In this document: positions 11,602 through 11,681 of the stretch, one piece after another
Layout: every line of letters begins with the position of its first letter
Numbering within the stretch: the first letter of the stretch is position 1
Notes under the pieces: model-generated
Seen by the model: only the letters and a program-made list of their open reading frames with translations
Told to the model about the DNA's origin: nothing
Database searches by the model: none
Program-made: the position numbers and the translations under genes
From: Planctomycetota bacterium
Lineage (GTDB): Bacteria > Planctomycetota > Phycisphaerae > Phycisphaerales > Phycisphaeraceae
Length of the DNA: 11,681 nucleotides
Reading direction: 5' to 3'
Assembly: GCA_029267795.1 (NCBI GenBank)
Contig: JAJUHR010000030.1
Location: 1-11,681 of the forward strand

Positions 11602-11681
11602 TTAGAACAAGTCGATCTTATCCTCCGGGTAAAGCTCCACGATCGCTTTTTTCCAATCCCCCGTGTCGAAGTACCCGTACC
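11602..11681 (-). CDS. rplW: 50S ribosomal protein L23 (uL23), C-terminal fragment
   Basis: Only the last 25 codons and the TAA stop are inside the window; the 5' part lies beyond the right edge. The fragment reads YGYFDTGDWKKAIVELYPED followed by KIDLF, matching the end of L23 (DWKKAIV ... KI-F). L23 sits at the tunnel exit and docks trigger factor and the signal recognition particle. Its place directly upstream of rplB is the standard S10-operon order, which supports the call despite the short length. Confidence 0.9.
   Translation of the reverse strand, partial: YGYFDTGDWKKAIVELYPEDKIDLF

Noticed and set aside
1..11681. Mobile element, CRISPR, defence or biosynthetic system
   Set aside because: No long repeats, terminal inverted repeats, spacer arrays or non-housekeeping genes were found. 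Every complete frame with family signatures is a ribosomal, initiation, export or methionine-excision gene in standard order.

Overview
The window is a long stretch of the universal bacterial ribosomal-protein supercluster (S10 - spc type). Every gene lies on the minus strand, so transcription runs from the right edge to the left edge. In transcription order it holds rplW (3' end only), rplB, rpsS, rplV, rpsC, rplP, rpmC, rpsQ, rplN, rplX, rplE, rpsN, rpsH, rplF, rplR, rpsE, rplO, secY, map, infA and rpmJ. I see no mobile element, tRNA, rRNA, CRISPR array, defence gene or unknown protein-coding gene. All the long plus-strand open frames are shadows of these genes in GC-rich DNA.

Organism: a GC-rich bacterium. 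Several traits point, as an inference and not a proof, to the Planctomycetota/PVC side of the tree, possibly Phycisphaerae-like. These are the lack of rpmD (L30) between rpsE and rplO, the lack of adk between secY and map, the style of the L2 C-terminal loop (DHPLGGGSG ... CSPTGVLAKGGKTR), the L15 N-terminus, the zinc-free 89-residue S14, and generous intergenic spacers (mostly 44-114 nt) where many bacteria pack these genes tightly or overlap them.

Layout: 11681-7219 carries S10-operon and early spc genes for both subunits (L23, L2, S19, L22, S3, L16, L29, S17, L14, L24). 7144-3135 carries L5, S14, S8, L6, L18, S5 and L15, interrupted by an unusually long 198-nt leader before rpsH. 3059-1686 is secY, the core of the protein-export channel. 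A 363-nt gap without a gene follows, with a good sigma70-like promoter (1377-1405) and a stable leader hairpin (1335-1366) in front of map. The block ends with map, infA and rpmJ. The tail of rpmJ forms the 5' arm of a 12-bp perfect hairpin that looks like a terminator. Together the genes build the ribosome, start translation (IF-1), trim initiator methionine from new proteins (MetAP) and export proteins (SecY).

The points worth a second look are modest: the terminator embedded in rpmJ, the separate promoter and leader of map-infA-rpmJ, the structured rpsH leader, the low-complexity extensions on S5, L5 and S17, an L14 loop insertion, a changed L2 loop, and an S5 spectinomycin-loop variant. 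I found no evidence of an undescribed system.
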